From: Icerya purchasi
Taxonomy: Eukaryota > Arthropoda > Insecta > Hemiptera > Monophlebidae
Assembly: GCA_039619475.1 (NCBI GenBank)
Contig: CM077115.1
Coordinates: 596,093,643-596,157,642, forward strand
Reading direction: 5' to 3'
Length of the DNA stretch: 64,000 nucleotides
In this document: positions 42,640 to 54,359 of the stretch, one piece after another
Numbering within the stretch: the stretch's first letter is position 1
How the letters are laid out: each line of letters begins with the position of its first letter
The notes under the pieces: model-generated
Databases searched by the model: none
Told to the model about the DNA's origin: nothing
What the model saw: the letters and a program-made list of their open reading frames with translations, nothing else
Made by a program: the position numbers and the translations under genes

Positions 42640-43780
42640 AAAAGCATATGTAGGACAGCGAATTAAGAGTATAATCAGGCAACTGCAGTGTCTAATATCG
42701 TTAGAAAATCTACGGTCAACCAAAACAATTGTGGCGCCTATTGGGAAATACGAAACTGAAGTATACGATTCATTGCTACGAAGCAACGCATCAATTAAGT
42801 TCAGCTAGTCAAGAACTGCTCGTATGATAACTGATGTACCACATTATACTTCGACTTTTTCTTAACTACAGGCATAAATATATGTAATATGTAAAAGAAA
42901 ACACGCATCCAAACGCTCAAGTTCACTTTATTATCCTACCATATATGTATTATTTGTACGAAAATGAACTCGGTAAAATGAACTTTCAACGATTCGTACT
43001 TTTAGATATTACGATAAAAACATATTTCGCCTTTACGTTAAATGAACATAAAAACTAAATATCAGCAACATTTACCCTATACGAGCGAAGAAAATATTAT
43101 AATTTCGTTACAGATTTACACTGTTTACCCCTTTCACGATTTAACTGGAAAATGCAATTATTCTGACTGTAGGAAATTTACTCAAACACTAAAGAAAATA
43201 TCACATTACATACATACAATACTTTTTAGATACACTGCGTCTTATTATTTTTATTTGTCTATTTTTTAATTTTTTTTTTTCTTTTTTCTTTTTTTAATAC
43301 CACTCGATACGGTTAGGAGACCGCTATTAGTGCAGCTGACTTTGTAGAGTTATGTAAATCATGTCACTCAGCGCCGTTAGAATAGATCAGTCGTGTATAG
43401 TTGTGTAGAAAGAGATGGAAAAACATAATTAGCTTGTTAGGAAAATTGTTATTTATTTTAATTATTATCGATTGATTCGAAAACAGTTATCAATCAAATA
43501 TTTTACGAAACTAAGAAATTCGCACCGATTGAATCGAAGTAGTAAAAATAACAATAATTATATTACGGGGTTTCGCACCTTGATTAAGATACCAGTTGGT
43601 AATTATCACCTGCAGTTGAAAAAATAAGATACATAACTGAAAGTACGGTCCATTTCCGTATTGTGATGTTCAATCATGATTATAGAATTCGAAATTTATC
43701 AGTTGCTTTTTGTAATTCATTTATTTGTGAATTAATCCATTACTGTTTTTGTTTTTTTTTTCGTGTTATTTATATTTAAT
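42640..43780. other. No supported gene
   Basis: AT-rich sequence with a T run near 43268-43297; ORF 43042-43269 has no recognised features. Confidence 0.5.
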
Positions 43781-43784
43781 TAAT

Positions 43785-44815
43785 GTGTATATTCAGTTGT
43801 ATCAGACATCTGTACTGTCAACAGAAAGCTGTAGTTAGGATAGAAAATGAAGAAACATGCGATATTAACATCAAACGCGGAGTAAGACAGGGTTGCATAC
43901 TGTCGCCAATGTTGTTCAATGTGTACTCGGAACAGATTTTTGAATCGGTTACTGCCGAATCAGTAGAAGGAATTCGCATAAATAGTGTGCTCATAAATAA
44001 TATTAGATTCGCCGATGATACTGCAATCATCGCTGGTTCCCGAGAAGGCCTACAAAGATTAATCGAGGATGTGCTCAGACACACAAAAAATTTCGGAATT
44101 AAAATAAATTTTAGTAAAACAAAGTATATGAAGATACCTAGAGAAAAACCAGGTAACGATGAAGAAATCATAATAAAAGGGGAAAAGATAAAAAAAGTTG
44201 CGTCCTTCAAATATTTAAGAAGTTGGATCACAGACAAGGTAAACTCAGACATGGAGATTAAATGCAGAATAGAGGTAGCACGAAACGCATTTATGAAACT
44301 TAAACGGATATTGTGTAGTCATGATATTAACACAGAATTAAAGGCTCCCCGTCTGATTAGATGCTATACATTTGGGCTACAGTGACATACGCAGCTGAAA
44401 CATGGAGGCTCACGGCAGCCGTATCGAAGAGGATTGAAGCATTCGAAAGGTGGATTTATCGACGGCTTTTGAAGATCAGTTGGACCGAGAAAGTGACTAA
44501 TAAAGAAGTGCTGCGACGCCTACAAAAAACTGAGGAACTACCGACCCTAATTAAAAAGCGAAAAATCAACTATCTGGGCCATATTATGCGAGGAGACAAA
44601 TGTGAGCTAGTGCAACTAATATTACAAGGAAAAGTAGACGGAAAACGAAAACGTGGCAGACCGAGAATGTCTTGGCTAGACAACATAAAGAGCTGCATAG
44701 GTATCAACAATACTATAAGGGGAAATTAATGGATGTGGCGCGTAATAGGGAATCATTGAACACATTGGTCGTCAATATTTAAGCGGATAAGACAAAAGAA
44801 GAAGAAGAAGAAGAT
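43785..44815 (+). pseudogene. RTE-like retrotransposon, best-preserved copy
   Basis: 5'-truncated element. Encodes R-G-V-R-Q-G-C-I-L-S-P-M-L-F-N-V-Y (43875), catalytic I-R-F-A-D-D-T-A-I-I-A (44005), F-K-Y-L-R-S-W-I-T-D (44207), then after one frameshift near 44375 Y-A-A-E-T-W-R-L-T-A (44388), W-I-Y-R-R-L-L-K-I-S-W-T (44452), I-N-Y-L-G-H-I-M-R-G (44567) and G-K-R-K-R-G-R-P-R-M-S-W-L-D (44640). It ends in an AAGAAGAAGAAG repeat at 44796-44815. One frameshift separates the palm from the thumb; otherwise the frames are open. The endonuclease is missing. Confidence 0.88.
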
Positions 44816-45051
44816 GTATTTGTGTGTGTGTGCGTGGGTGTCGGTGTATTTACATAGCGCACGCATACGAAAATAAAGAAATAAAGAAGAAAAGAAAATA
44901 AGAAAGATTAAATTTAAAAGTTTCCGTGAAAATACCATCGAATAGGTCGCAGAATAGGCAGGTATATATTATTACCGCGTTCGTTAATAAATTGAATAAG
45001 TGTTCCTCGAGTTGTTTTAGTGAATATTTCGGAATTAAAATGTGAAAGGAA

Positions 45052-45138
45052 ACGGAAAAATTTCAAACGGAAAAATTTCAAACGGAAAAATTTCAAACGG
45101 AAAAATTTCAAACGGAAAAATTTCAAATGGAAAAATTT
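45052..45138 (+). repeat. 15-bp minisatellite, six units
   Basis: Unit TTTCAAACGGAAAAA repeats in tandem; five are near perfect and the last has ATGG for ACGG. The period is divisible by three, so both strands stay open and give repetitive lysine/phenylalanine ORFs that are probably artefacts. Confidence 0.95.
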
Positions 45139-45546
45139 TCGAAATAAAGATAATTCGATTCGAAATTTCATATTGAATTATTTCATAACAACTCTAGTGT
45201 ATGCGTTAATTATATAAAAAAGGCTAAACATCAGAAACGTACACATCAATTATATTTAACAAATGCTCCGCACTAGTTTCGGGTGTTATGGTAATTCGTA
45301 ATCATCTCGTCATCCGAAATTAATTGAAAATTTTTACATATAATTAACGCGTATGTTTGTGTGTTTCTATTTATTTTTGTAATCATAGTTTTCATAGAGA
45401 CGAAAAAATGAAGTAGTTGCTTGTATGTTAACGAGTAATCTCATAAACAATAAGTAACGAACATTAAGTTTTATTAATTAATATTCTAAAATTCTATATC
45501 AAACGTTTTTCTTTCTTTTTCCGAAAAATTCATAAATAAAATCGAC

Positions 45547-45757
45547 TTTTTATTCGGAAAATTTTTTAAATTTAAAACTAAATAACTGACATGTTTCGGG
45601 ATCCTGTAATCGTGGTATTTTACAGGGTTAAGATATTACAAAAAAGTGCCAAAATTATTATTGTAATTTTAACTTTATAAAATACCACGATTACGATGCT
45701 CCCGAAAAAAATATCGGTTATTTAGTTTTAAATTTAAAAAATTTTCCGTATAAAAAG
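45547..45757. repeat. Fold-back element (about 75-bp arms)
   Basis: Arm from 45547 (TTTTTATTCGGAAAATTTTT onward, to about 45622 with CGTGGTATTTTA) pairs with the arm from about 45677 (TAAAATACCACG) to 45757, with few mismatches. The spacer is about 55 bases. It encodes nothing and has no clear target duplication. Confidence 0.85.
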
Positions 45758-46360
45758 ATGCTTTTACATATTCCTTTAATAAATATTAATTACGCTTATC
45801 ATTATTAATTATTTTATCTTACAAAAAATCAGTCATTACAAGGCAAGTAGCTCCTTTGCTTTAAAGTAACGAATGTTTAATTCGCATGCATTTTTAAATA
45901 AAAGAACGTTATGCTCTTATGCTCTAATGCGCTCTAATCTTCGTTTCTTTTATTGTTTTTTTTTTTTTTTTGTAATAATAATCTAACGTCATACAATATT
46001 GTCGAGAAATATTTTGACACGAAATTAAACTAAATTATGCTTTTTAATATTGACCTTAATTGTTTTTATGTATATTATGCTCATGATCGTGTCCATTCTT
46101 ACGCTGGAAGTAATAAGAAAAAATCATATAACGCTTTTGCGTTATTTAGGGAAAATTCGTTACATTTTTGCGCTACCGGTGCGCTATGGAGGTTGTAAAA
46201 TAGAAGATCCCGCGCAAACCATAAATTAAATTTATCAATTCTGAAAATTTTTTTGACGACAATAAAAAGAAGTTATCAAGAGGAATAACAAAATCAATTA
46301 AAAGTGAACGTGTTCTATATTATTGAGTGCAAGGAGTGTCCGAATGGCGAGGTCATCGCA

Positions 46361-46363
<3 letters not shown>

Positions 46364-46418
<55 letters not shown>
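46364..46418. repeat. (TA)n microsatellite
   Basis: About 55 bases of almost pure TA, with one TG interruption. Confidence 0.9.
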
Positions 46419-46476
46419 ACTCGGACATTTATTTCTGTCTCTTTCTCTTCTATACTATGTATAAAATTATCAAAAT

Positions 46477-46756
46477 TTACAACGTAATTCTTACTGGCAT
46501 CAACACAAAAAAAAAATAACATAACCATAAAAATACAATTCTAACATTTAACTTTCATTATATAAAATTAAGACATTTTTTTGGTTATATTTTTCGTTAC
46601 ATATTTCATTACATAAAATTGTGACATTTTTTAAATAACAATAACAAAAATCCTATAAAATCTAACAAACGTTACATAAAATTGGGACATTTTTTTGGAA
46701 CATTTTTCTGGGACATTTTTTCGAATGGGAGGTAGCCTAAGAATTACGTTGTAATT
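46477..46756 (-). repeat. MITE-like element, copy A
   Basis: About 280 bp with terminal inverted repeats TTACAACGTAATTCTTA (46477-46493) and TAAGAATTACGTTGTAA (46738-46754). The interior has repeated blocks resembling AAAATTGTGACATTTTTT. Its reverse complement matches 60250-60529 almost throughout, and similarity continues about 30 bases beyond the left repeat. Non-coding. Confidence 0.85.
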
Positions 46757-46904
46757 AATATATATATATATATATATAAAATATGCTATATATGTTACAA
46801 TGTAGATGGTATACCTTTATATGAAGTAATCTGTTCCGAATTCTTTTTTTTTTTTTTTTGATTAAATAATCGATATAGGAAAGAATGCAGGAAGATTGAA
46901 AGAT

Positions 46905-46924
46905 ACATACACACATACACACAC

Positions 46925-47006
<82 letters not shown>
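46905..47006. repeat. (CATA)n / (TA)n compound microsatellite
   Basis: ACACATACAT-type repeats grade into a pure TA run of about 60 bases. Confidence 0.92.
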
Positions 47007-47161
47007 GTGTTATGAGAACGTTGAATTCGAAAAAGTGAGAGGAGAATTTAATGAGTAACAAACCTGCTTAAAAGGAAGAATTTTCTTATAACGATTATAT
47101 GACACATGGTAATAATTTATCGTACCGTTTACTCGCCGGTAATGTGTTTGTAATCAGTTAC

Positions 47162-47825
47162 CTGAATCGGATTGATCGAGCGCACTCGCCTCGGCCGTAA
47201 TACACATATCGTTATCCTTAGGGAACAATTTGCACGAGAACATATTTGGCCACGGAAATCCGTAGGCTTTCATACGATTCTCGCATCCGCTGCGCACCTT
47301 CTCGCACAGACTTCGACATGGATAGATCTGGTGGTCCAGGCAAACCGGACAGAATAGTGAGCACAAGAATCGACGAGTGTCCGGGTGACACCTGATGTTT
47401 AGTAACGGAATCCAAGAGACCGACTGCTGCGACACCTCGAACATCGTGTCGTGGTCCAGCAAATTCGGCAGCCTCATTTTGCTGTAGCCGATTCCGTTGC
47501 ACAGCGTCAGGTTCTTCGGAATGTCCACGCAACTGCTCAACACCCCTCGGCCGATAGCCGCGTCCACGTTCATCTCCCAGCGATTGTTCGACGTGGCCGA
47601 CAAATAGTTCAAAAACGGCGACAACGGTTCTTCGTCGACGATGGCCGGGACAGTGCCGGCCGCCTCCAGCGGTGACACGTAGTTATTTGCCGCCGACTGA
47701 ACGGTCAGCGGCGAAAATACGAGCAAGGCTAGAATCGGTGCCAGCGGCGGAAAAACCGCGCTGCGGCCGGTGCGGATGCGGGTACGGCTACGGCTGCGGG
47801 CACGTCGATGCGGCAATAACATCAT
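47162..47825 (-). CDS. First coding exon of a secreted Frizzled-related protein (SFRP1/2/5 type)
   Basis: The encoded protein would be a secreted Wnt-binding modulator. The ATG at 47825 is followed by another Met, an arginine-rich stretch, and a hydrophobic segment (P-P-L-A-P-I-L-A-L-L-V-F-S-P-L-T-V), a likely signal peptide with cleavage near Q-S-A-A. The Frizzled cysteine-rich domain follows with all ten cysteines: S-C-V-D-I-P, L-C-N-G-I-G-Y, R-C-H-P, F-L-C-S-L-F, P-V-C-L-D, Y-P-C-R-S-L, C-E-K-V, G-C-E-N-R, S-C-K-L-F and M-C-I-T. The pattern and spacing match vertebrate SFRP1/5 and not the seven-pass Frizzled receptors. The exon ends at CAG|GTAACT (donor GT at 47161-47160). A longer open frame starts at GTG (47942), not a normal start. 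The netrin-like domain expected next was not found downstream (below 47161) here; later exons must be far away or unrecognised. Confidence 0.88.
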
Positions 47826-48990
47826 TGCGATCGTTTCGAAGGAATTATTCTTCGTATCATTCTTCTGCGAAGTGTGGCAGCGCGCGCGAACGACAGACAC
47901 GGCGAGACCGGCAAAGCGGAGACGACAGAACGAACGCGGCACCGTGCATGAGAGTGTAGGAAATTTAAATATGCAACAAGAACCGCAGAAAACGAGAGAA
48001 CCGGACGCGCACTTCCATTCGATTTTATTATTCGGCCGATTTATCTGGTTTCTCTCAGTGTGAGACGGTTTTCAAAGCGCCTCTTCCGATCCGCTATAAT
48101 GCGAATTTCCGCACGCTGCAGCCACATCCGCCAGCTTCTTATCTCTGTTGTGTTCGGTCGATGATAAAAATAATCAGCTGATTGCACTCTACGGCACAGC
48201 TGACGATGAGAGGTGCGCGAAAACGTCTAGCTTCGTACAGACACACATGTAGCTCGTGCAACGGCTTCACCGACGACGACAGTATAGCCGAGCGAAGCGG
48301 TGCACTGCAAGCGCCACCGTCATCGAGCCGCATTGAAAAATCTCTCTCGCGTTCTTCGCACACACTAGTCTCGCTCGCGGTGCAACGTGACCATCGACTG
48401 TGTCTATGTGTCCGTCGCGGCCGCGCTCAGTGTCCATTTCGTGAAGTGATGTTGTCGGCCGTTCGCTGTCTAAACAGCGGTACACGCGATGATATACCGC
48501 GACGATACATGTCGTCGATACCACTCAAGACCCCCGCACCAGAGAACTCTGTACGCGACATGCAACAGACACACGCGCCTATAATTACATCGGTCCGCGT
48601 ACCATCGGCCTGTCAATGTGCGCCTGTGATATCCGTCCACTATTCGTGTATTGCCGCCAACGACCGTCCAGCGACACGGCTGACGCATGCTGCAAACCAA
48701 TTCCTATTTTCCGATACAACTCTGCTCTCGAATTTCAACAACCCCTTCGCAGAATCTGCCGAAGCCACTTGCACAATTCTAATAGCGAAACGGAAAAATC
48801 GCACTGCGTTCGTGTTTACTTTAGCGCAGTCGGCACGCGTTCCACAACCAAACGGCTTACGGCGGCTGTATTTGATTCGACAAATACCGTTTTCTCTTTT
48901 AGCCAATTTAACATATCGAACCCTCCACAGCTTTTTTCTCGCTTCCCTGCGCACTCATTTGATCGCTCCATCTTTCCCTGGCCGAAAAAT
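47826..48990 (-). promoter_or_regulatory. Putative promoter / 5' untranslated region of the sFRP gene
   Basis: Upstream of the sFRP start, GC and CpG density rise well above the AT-rich surroundings, up to about 48980, then fall sharply at 49080. Long ORFs occur on both strands here (for example 48182-48994), but all are mutual shadows with no recognisable domain, as expected of GC-richer non-coding sequence. No TATA box or start site was identified. Inferred from position and composition. Confidence 0.5.
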
Positions 48991-49079
48991 TTAATTAAAA
49001 AAATTGTTGCGAATGGCGATCGAATTTTCATTCCCTCGTGTCATCTGATTGCTATGTTCTCCCAATAGGTCTTAACAAC

Positions 49080-50500
49080 CAATAGCGTTTTTTCTTTTTT
49101 CTTTTTTTTTTTTTTGTTTTTACTCCATTCTAAGAATTTGACGTTCGGTTTGTAGTCTATTTTGGGCGTTCCATTTACGGTTCGATTTCCATTTTATAAT
49201 CAATATTGTCCGGTAAAATCAGAAGGTTTGTTGTTGGAACCATTTTATAACATTACACATTTTGTTTCATATGCACCAGTTTTCTTAAATCCTCCATAAA
49301 CACCTTTTTAAGGGATATACATATATGCCCAAATCGCTGAATTACGTTGTATTTATCAACGTCCATCTTATGTAAGCCATTATTAAGATCGATACGGGAC
49401 TTTTTTTTTTTTTTTGGAAATGTGCGGGAATTTCTAGGTCAGACGGAATAAAATTTAATTTGCCAGCATAGTACTTGAGTCGGGGAACTATTCATGTTTT
49501 ATCGGGTTTTTGTTAAATGAGAAGTTAGCCCGAGAAATGGCAAAAAGGAGAAAATAAAGTTCTTATTTTTAGACATTTAAAGATACAGGAAATAAAAATA
49601 ATTCAAGGACAGGAATAACCAAATAGCAGGAGGCATTATTTACCATATCTGTTTCTTAATTGTCTTCATTCAAAACATGTAACACATTAAAAAAGTTCTT
49701 GCTTACATTTATTATTAGCTCCGTTCTCCTTTCTAAGAAATAATTAAAATAACAAAAAAGATGACAAAAGAATAATTTCGAAACTATTATTTCCCTCTAT
49801 AACTAATGAACGACTGGTGACGGAGAGAATAATCTTCTTCTCGAGCCGTTTACGCTATCGAAGGTTGGCGCCTACATCTTTCACCACTTTGCTTTCCGGT
49901 CTCGTGCTAGATGGAAAAGTCTTCCTGTCTCGGTAATAGCCATCCATTTTTGGTTGTTGAAAATCCATGACGTCCTTCTGCGGCCAGCACCACAAACGAA
50001 CACTTTCTACTGCACTTATCAGTATTGCTTGTAGAGTAACTCGTACTTCGGCACCCGCATCAAGTGACCCAGATAATTCATTTTCCTTAATTTTATTTGT
50101 TGAATGTAACCGCATCATTTTATTAGTTTTTTTAGTGTTTTGCGTATTATTATAATTCGAAGTCGTAACTAATTATTAATTCCAAATATAAACCACCTTC
50201 CAAATACATGCGTGCGCATATATAAGATAAAAATAGTGATGTCTTTCGACAGTGAAAACTAAGCCGCGTAAAAATTATCTCCTATCTTTCCATTAGAGAT
50301 CATTGGCACTTGGTCCCTCGCGAGCATACCAACACGTATAGTATCAAAAAGTAATTTATATAACGACCTAGTATTACTCCTACCAAACGCGCCATCACAT
50401 TTTAATTTTATTTACATCTTTTCAACGTTAGATGTTTTACTCGCCCCAAAATTTAATGTTACAGTATCGGGAAAACTTATGTGATCACTACTCAACAATT
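49080..50500. other. No supported gene
   Basis: AT-rich, with T runs at 49093-49115 and 49399-49416. The minus ORF 49855-50118 has no recognised motif. Confidence 0.45.
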
Positions 50501-50517
50501 ATAAATTTCAAAAATGA

Positions 50518-52460
50518 ATGAATAGAAATAACGAGAGTAAGAAGTCAAGATTTCAATACCACAAAGCAGACTGGGTAACTTATTCGTCAAAAATAAAAAT
50601 TCCCACCCAGATTCCCAGATCATTAGAATCCAAGATAGATACACTGATGAAAATAATACTAGAAGCTGCGGAAATAGCCATTCCCAGAACGATTTCAAAG
50701 AAAAATAAACCTCTTAGGGTGCCGTGGTGGTATGAAGAGATCAAAGTTAGAGGAAACAAACACTAAGAAAATATGAAATAACCAGACCACAAAAACGCTT
50801 AATTGAGTTCAAGAGATACCGTGTAGCTGCACGAGACCTTATTCGGACCAAAAAGCAAGAAGTGTGGCAAAAATTTGCAGCGACTACAACCCAGACAACT
50901 AATGAACACAGTATGTGGATGAAAATGAAGTCAGTAAATAGAACGCTTAACGCCCTCGAAATCCTAACGATAAATGATAATGGAAAATTAATTACCGATC
51001 CCCGACAAGTGGTTAATCATTTTGCAAGGTACTTTTCACAGAATCATCAATGCACAAATATACGAGAGAGTTTCAGAAGCTAAAAACATATGTGGAACAA
51101 AATACAGTGATATTTAGAAAATAAAATGAATCCATCAATATTACCATTTCACTTACATGCACCTGGCACAGACCAAATCCATCCCTATATGATTAAACGC
51201 GAGTGTCCGTTAAAGAATCACTATTAGACATATACAACCAAATATGGGATACCGGCGATAAACCAAACAACCGGTAGGCTGCTACGATTGTCCCAATCCT
51301 AAAACCTTACAAAGATCCCTGTTCGCCGCAGAGTTACAAAACAGTATCCTCAATAATAACATTATCCGAAATATTAAAAAATATGGCCAACCGATGCCCA
51401 ACCTGTGCGTTATTTAAAATCTAATTGTAAGGCATTTAACCGAATTACGAGGCTTTTATTTCTTCAGAAATTAAAAGCGACCGAGATGAACGGTAAGCTG
51501 GAGCAATACATTCAAAATTTTCTGACCGAACGATTAATACAAGTAAGAATTAGTTCAACAATCTCAGAACGCATCTCTATCGAGAATAGTGTTTCGCAGG
51601 GCTCTGCTTAAATGCAATCCTATTTATAATATACATTAATGATATCGCTGACTGCATAAAACCTCCATTAGTAGGCAGATTTTACATTGATCATCTCAAT
51701 ATATCTCTATCTTTTGATAATCCTTTTCTAGCTAACTCCTTATTACAAAAAACAATTAATAAACCAAATAAATAGTCTGAGAACAACGGATTAGTATTTT
51801 CCAGTCAAAAATCTGTATGTATTGATTTCCATCGAACATGCCAAACCTATAACCAAATACAACTCCGTTTCTCAAAAAATTTCAACTCCAGTTTAAATCT
51901 CAGCAACTTTCTTAGATGTGTAGCTAGATTCCTCATTGACATGGCGACACCATGTAGCTAACCTAAAATCAAGATGCTACCGATCCTTAAATATAATGAA
52001 ATGTTTATCCATCCGAAACTACTCCTAAACATATATAAAATATTAATACTCAGTAAAATACTCATCGGCAAAGAAATCCGTATTAAAGATATTTGATCCA
52101 ATGCAAAACTCTGCTCTTCGTACTATCCTAGGAGCGTACTTCGCCTTCATTCAGTTTGTGTTCATTACCTTTTGTGAGACACTACCTCGAAAATACAGTC
52201 GCTCTTTATATAGTTATCGTAGTTTAATAATGTGGTCAATAGAGAACAAAATTGCCACACCTGCGTTTCCTAAAGATTGACTTCCAAAGGTAAACAAAAT
52301 GCTTCACTTCCGTGCCCAGCAGAAGTTAATAAACTACCTCTGCTTCCACCGTAAGAACAGTAACCGGTAAATACAAATATATTAAAGTACGGTAACCCAC
52401 AAACATCACCGGAAGATCTCAGACAGGAGTCTACCGAAATAATTAACAGATATAAACAGT
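50518..52460 (+). pseudogene. Old RNase H-type (family 2-like) retrotransposon, 5' part
   Basis: Plus-strand remnants in element order: the linker between endonuclease and reverse transcriptase (K-A-D-W-V-T-Y-S-S-K, V-P-W-W-Y-E-E-I, then W-Q-K-F-A-A-T-T near 50860), A-P-G-T-D-Q-I-H-P-Y-M-I (51160), A-F-N-R-I (51430, at the F-D-R position), F-L-T-E-R-L-I-Q-V-R-I-S-S (51520), N-S-V-S-Q-G-S-A (51590) and a thumb-like tail. Heavy decay. The plus-strand RNase H/finger remnant at 53790-54345 is probably its other half. Confidence 0.68.
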
Positions 52461-52929
52461 GCATAAGACGAATCTAAGACTTGTGCAGATAAATTAACCT
52501 CAGCAGCATGCGCGTACGAAAGTATTGATATATTGATTGGGGTTTGATTTAATTATACTTGTTCAGCGCTGGATACAGAAATGTTTGCGATTTCTCCGAG
52601 ATTACTATGAATCCAAGTCTCAACAAAAAAAGGTCAGCTTGCGTACAAGTCCGCAACATAGTGAGACATTTTCATGTTTTCCCGTAAAAGTAGGCTTTGT
52701 ACTGCCATTCAGGCGTCCGCCGACATTAGGATGTCGTTCGCTTCGCGGCCTCTCGACATGAGAGTGTCGCCGTGCAACCTGTAAATGCCTTGTACATATT
52801 ATATCGCAACGTATAAAGATTGAACCTACGTTCCGTACTTATGATTTCCTTTATATATATTATATTTCAATGTATTCGCAAAAATATATATTTTATATAT
52901 TTAACAACTACTACCGCTAGTACAAGGTT

Positions 52930-53567
52930 CCCCTTATTTACATCATTATCGTAAAGAGTTGGTAATAGTGAGCAATGGCCGACGGTGAGAAAAAGTACGA
53001 CACGTAAGCTAACGTTTGTATGTTCGATACGTTTCGAGTAAAGATTCCGTCGATGCACGCCATATTTGTCGAGAGGTCCACCGAATTATTCAGCTCACAA
53101 CTGAACGTTTCACTCATGAATTGACGGAATCGCAATCCCTCGTCCAAACTGAAATCGATGTTGAAATCACCACAGATATGATCGATAAATCGTACAGCTT
53201 TATTTCATCGATAAAGAGAAACAGACCTTTTAGCTTGATCGAGTACGGCAGTATTTGCTTGAAGACATTGATCTTATCGTTCAACGTTGTCTCGTTTGAG
53301 AGGCACATCGAAAAAAGTAACAGAGGCTCTTCATCGATCGTCGTTTCGGCTTTGCATATATCACCGACGTCCTTTTCGCGGGAAACGTTGGAATGGAGGA
53401 ACGCAGTGTACACGCCGCAACGGTTTACACGAGACTAAAGTTACATTTAATTTATAATTACTATGGTAATTGTTTCGTGCGCTCAGGAAATGTAAACAAG
53501 GAAATGACGTGTGAAATACACAAACCTACGATTTTCACAACAAGTCGTTGTAGGAAACACTTCTCCA
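52930..53567 (-). pseudogene. Remnant of an EEP-type endonuclease domain protein
   Basis: The minus strand has two overlapping frames. The first (53413-53114) encodes a low-similarity region. The second (about 53165-52938) reads G-D-F-N-I-D-F-S-L-D-E-G-L-R-F, then A-C-I-D-G-I-F-T-R-N-V-S-N-I-Q and V-S-Y-F. This matches the end of an endonuclease/exonuclease/phosphatase fold (G-D-F-N-I-D motif, then C-I-D-x-I-F) of the type found in some Helitron or non-LTR proteins. A frameshift joins the pieces near 53150. It lies inside the old retrotransposon remnant and is probably a later insertion. No element ends were seen, so the source is open. Confidence 0.5.
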
Positions 53568-53789
53568 TTTTGTGGCGCTTTTCGAGTTTATGTGCCAAAG
53601 TAAGAACATGAAAATATTAGTAATCAGTCGTATCAAAGTAAAGACATGAAATTCTCGTAACGCTTTTCCATGGCTCTCCATTTCGAAATGCTTTTCGAGT
53701 TTATGTGACAAAGTAAAGACATAAAAATGTCAAAAAGATACAAATTATTACAGATCCTCTGACCATGCTGCAAAGTTTGCAAAATAATA

Positions 53790-54345
53790 ACACAAAAGAA
53801 TAAAATCCGAGCGACTCTACTATCGCTAAACCAAATGAATCACGTCATGTTGAATTTCTATGGACATACCTAGATCCCAGAGAATGAACGAACGAATTCA
53901 AAAACCCGTTCTACTCTGCTATCCCCTAAGCTGCATAAATCTCAGGGTCCAATAACGCTTGACACATTTCTACTAGAAAAAATTACCGAGCAGTAGAGCA
54001 AAAAATGGATATCCAAAAGTACCAAAAGTATACGTTCTCAAATACAGCCGATAATCGAAACCCAGTGGTTGCCGATTAGTAATAGTCCGCACGCACAATG
54101 CACAACTATCTACCGGCTCAGAATAGGACATATAGCTAAAAGTCATGACACATACCACAAAAGATAACTCTTCCTCTGACACGATACTGTGCAAAATTAA
54201 AATATTCGTTAGTACAACATATTCTGATCGAATGGTACAGTTTTAAAGCTATGCGCCCAAGCACGTGTACGTCGTTAACAGAAATATTTGACGACAAATC
54301 CCATCACGCATTAAAGAAATACATTCAGGACTTTTAAAAGTAGCC
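53790..54345 (+). pseudogene. Old RNase H-type retrotransposon, 3' part
   Basis: Scattered plus-strand remnants: a decayed RNase H C-terminal region (H-V-E-F-L-W-T-Y near 53850) and R-L-R-I-G-H-I-A-K-S-H at 54115, equivalent to R-L-R-T-G-H-T-A-M-S-H in family 2 (28910). It ends K-K-Y-I-Q-D-F near 54335. The finger is not convincing. Same strand and order as 50518-52460. Confidence 0.5.
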
Positions 54346-54359
54346 TAGGCAGCCTTCAC

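Noticed and set aside
45020..45217. Lysine/phenylalanine repeat protein
   Set aside because: The frame exists only because a 15-bp minisatellite is divisible by three; the opposite strand is open as well.
46304..47061. Tyr/Ile repeat ORFs
   Set aside because: Translation of TA and CATA microsatellites.
47826..47942. Upstream extension of the sFRP frame to position 47942
   Set aside because: The extension starts at GTG with no in-frame ATG; the ATG at 47825 is immediately followed by a plausible signal peptide.
47172..47959. Plus-strand ORFs opposite the Frizzled domain
   Set aside because: Shadows of the sFRP exon on the other strand; no recognisable protein features.
48182..48994. Long plus-strand ORF upstream of the sFRP exon (270 codons)
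   Set aside because: No domain or conserved motif; competing ORFs of similar length exist on the other strand in a GC-richer region, so it is probably a composition effect.
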